A stretch of 8,284 nt of DNA from NCBI GenBank assembly GCA_019038735.1, contig JAHOYW010000327.1:1-8284 (forward strand), given 5' to 3'. This document shows, piece by piece, positions 8,142-8,284 of this stretch. A program made the translations under genes and the position numbers. Source of the stretch: Victivallales bacterium (lineage in GTDB: Bacteria; Verrucomicrobiota; Lentisphaeria; Victivallales; Victivallaceae). The stretch's first letter is position 1; each line of letters begins with the position of its first letter. The notes under the pieces are model-generated. The model searched no databases. It saw only the letters and a list, made by a program, of their open reading frames with translations, and was not told where the DNA came from.

Positions 8142-8170
8142 ATTATATTAATTTTTGAAATGTTTTTGCA
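8142..8170 (-). promoter_or_regulatory. Candidate valS promoter
   Basis: A perfect TATAAT is present on the minus strand at 8142-8147. With 17-base spacing the -35 would be TGCAAA (8165-8170), a poor match; TTGTGC (8168-8173) is closer in its first three bases but spaced 20 bases away. Transcription from here would give a leader of about 50 bases before valS, too short for a T-box. The -10 is convincing and the -35 is not. Confidence 0.5.
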
Positions 8171-8189
8171 CAAAAAATGCCGAAGTCTA

Positions 8190-8219
8190 TTGAATTTTTA
8201 CAAAACGCAAGCATATTTA
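8190..8219 (+). promoter_or_regulatory. Candidate promoter of the tRNA-Arg gene
   Basis: TTGAAT (8190-8195) is followed 18 bases later by TATTTA (8214-8219), or 16 bases later by CATATT (8212-8217). This places the start of transcription only a few bases before the tRNA at 8233, as is common for bacterial tRNA genes. Both hexamers are imperfect. The location directly upstream of the tRNA, in a divergent gap, is the main support. Confidence 0.4.
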
Positions 8220-8232
8220 GCTTTCATGACAA

Positions 8233-8284
8233 GCCCCGGTAGCTCAGAGGATAGAGCACTTGACTTCTAATCAAGCTGTCACAG
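8233..8284 (+). tRNA. tRNA-Arg (anticodon UCU), 5' part, cut by the window edge
   Basis: The 5' acceptor strand GCCCCGG (8233-8239), a D arm with stems GCTC (8242-8245) and GAGC (8254-8257), and an anticodon arm with a five-pair stem (8259-8263 with 8271-8275) are all present. The seven-base loop CTTCTAA holds the anticodon TCT at 8266-8268, which reads AGA (and AGG by wobble). The A after the GG in the D loop fits the A20 identity base of bacterial tRNA-Arg. A 5-base variable region (8276-8280) and the first bases of the T stem follow before the window ends. The rest of the T arm, the 3' acceptor strand and any encoded CCA are not visible. Confidence 0.93.

Overview
The window reads as a mostly housekeeping stretch of a moderately AT-rich bacterial chromosome. 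Five protein genes, one of them probably open at the left edge, and the start of a tRNA gene account for almost all of it. The organism cannot be fixed from sequence alone. The adenosine kinase and S-adenosylhomocysteinase look bacterial, and the latter carries the roughly 40-residue insert of the longer bacterial form. The valyl-tRNA synthetase has a KLSKS-LGNSPDP signature and no zinc-knuckle cysteines before its DVLDTWFSS motif, which recalls Bacteroidota or PVC-group (for example Lentisphaerota-like) enzymes. That placement is an impression, not a result.

Layout from left to right: (1) positions 1-1591, + strand, an unrecognised, visibly more A+T-rich gene for a soluble, helical-looking protein, whose frame is open to the left edge of the window; (2) 1606-1638, a hairpin flanked by A and T runs that serves as a shared terminator between converging genes; (3) 1662-5286, - strand, a tight three-gene set transcribed metK, then adenosine kinase, then ahcY, with gaps of 20 and 17 bases; (4) 5287-5403, a 117-base AT-rich gap with a plausible metK promoter and a 25-base hairpin or palindrome overlapping its -35 region; (5) 5404-8082, - strand, valS; (6) 8083-8232, a 150-base divergent promoter region; (7) 8233 to the right edge, + strand, the 5' part of tRNA-Arg(UCU).

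The three-gene set forms one biochemical unit. MetK makes S-adenosylmethionine from methionine and ATP. Methyltransferases turn it into S-adenosylhomocysteine. AhcY splits this into homocysteine and adenosine, and the adenosine kinase removes adenosine as AMP, pulling the reversible AhcY reaction toward hydrolysis. Homocysteine remethylation (MetE/MetH) is not encoded here. I see no SAM or SAH riboswitch in front of the set.

I found no mobile element, CRISPR array, phage gene or defence system. The only real unknown is the left-hand protein. The other points worth a second look are the altered PfkB signature in the adenosine kinase, the palindrome in front of metK, and the KLSKS form of the ValRS signature.
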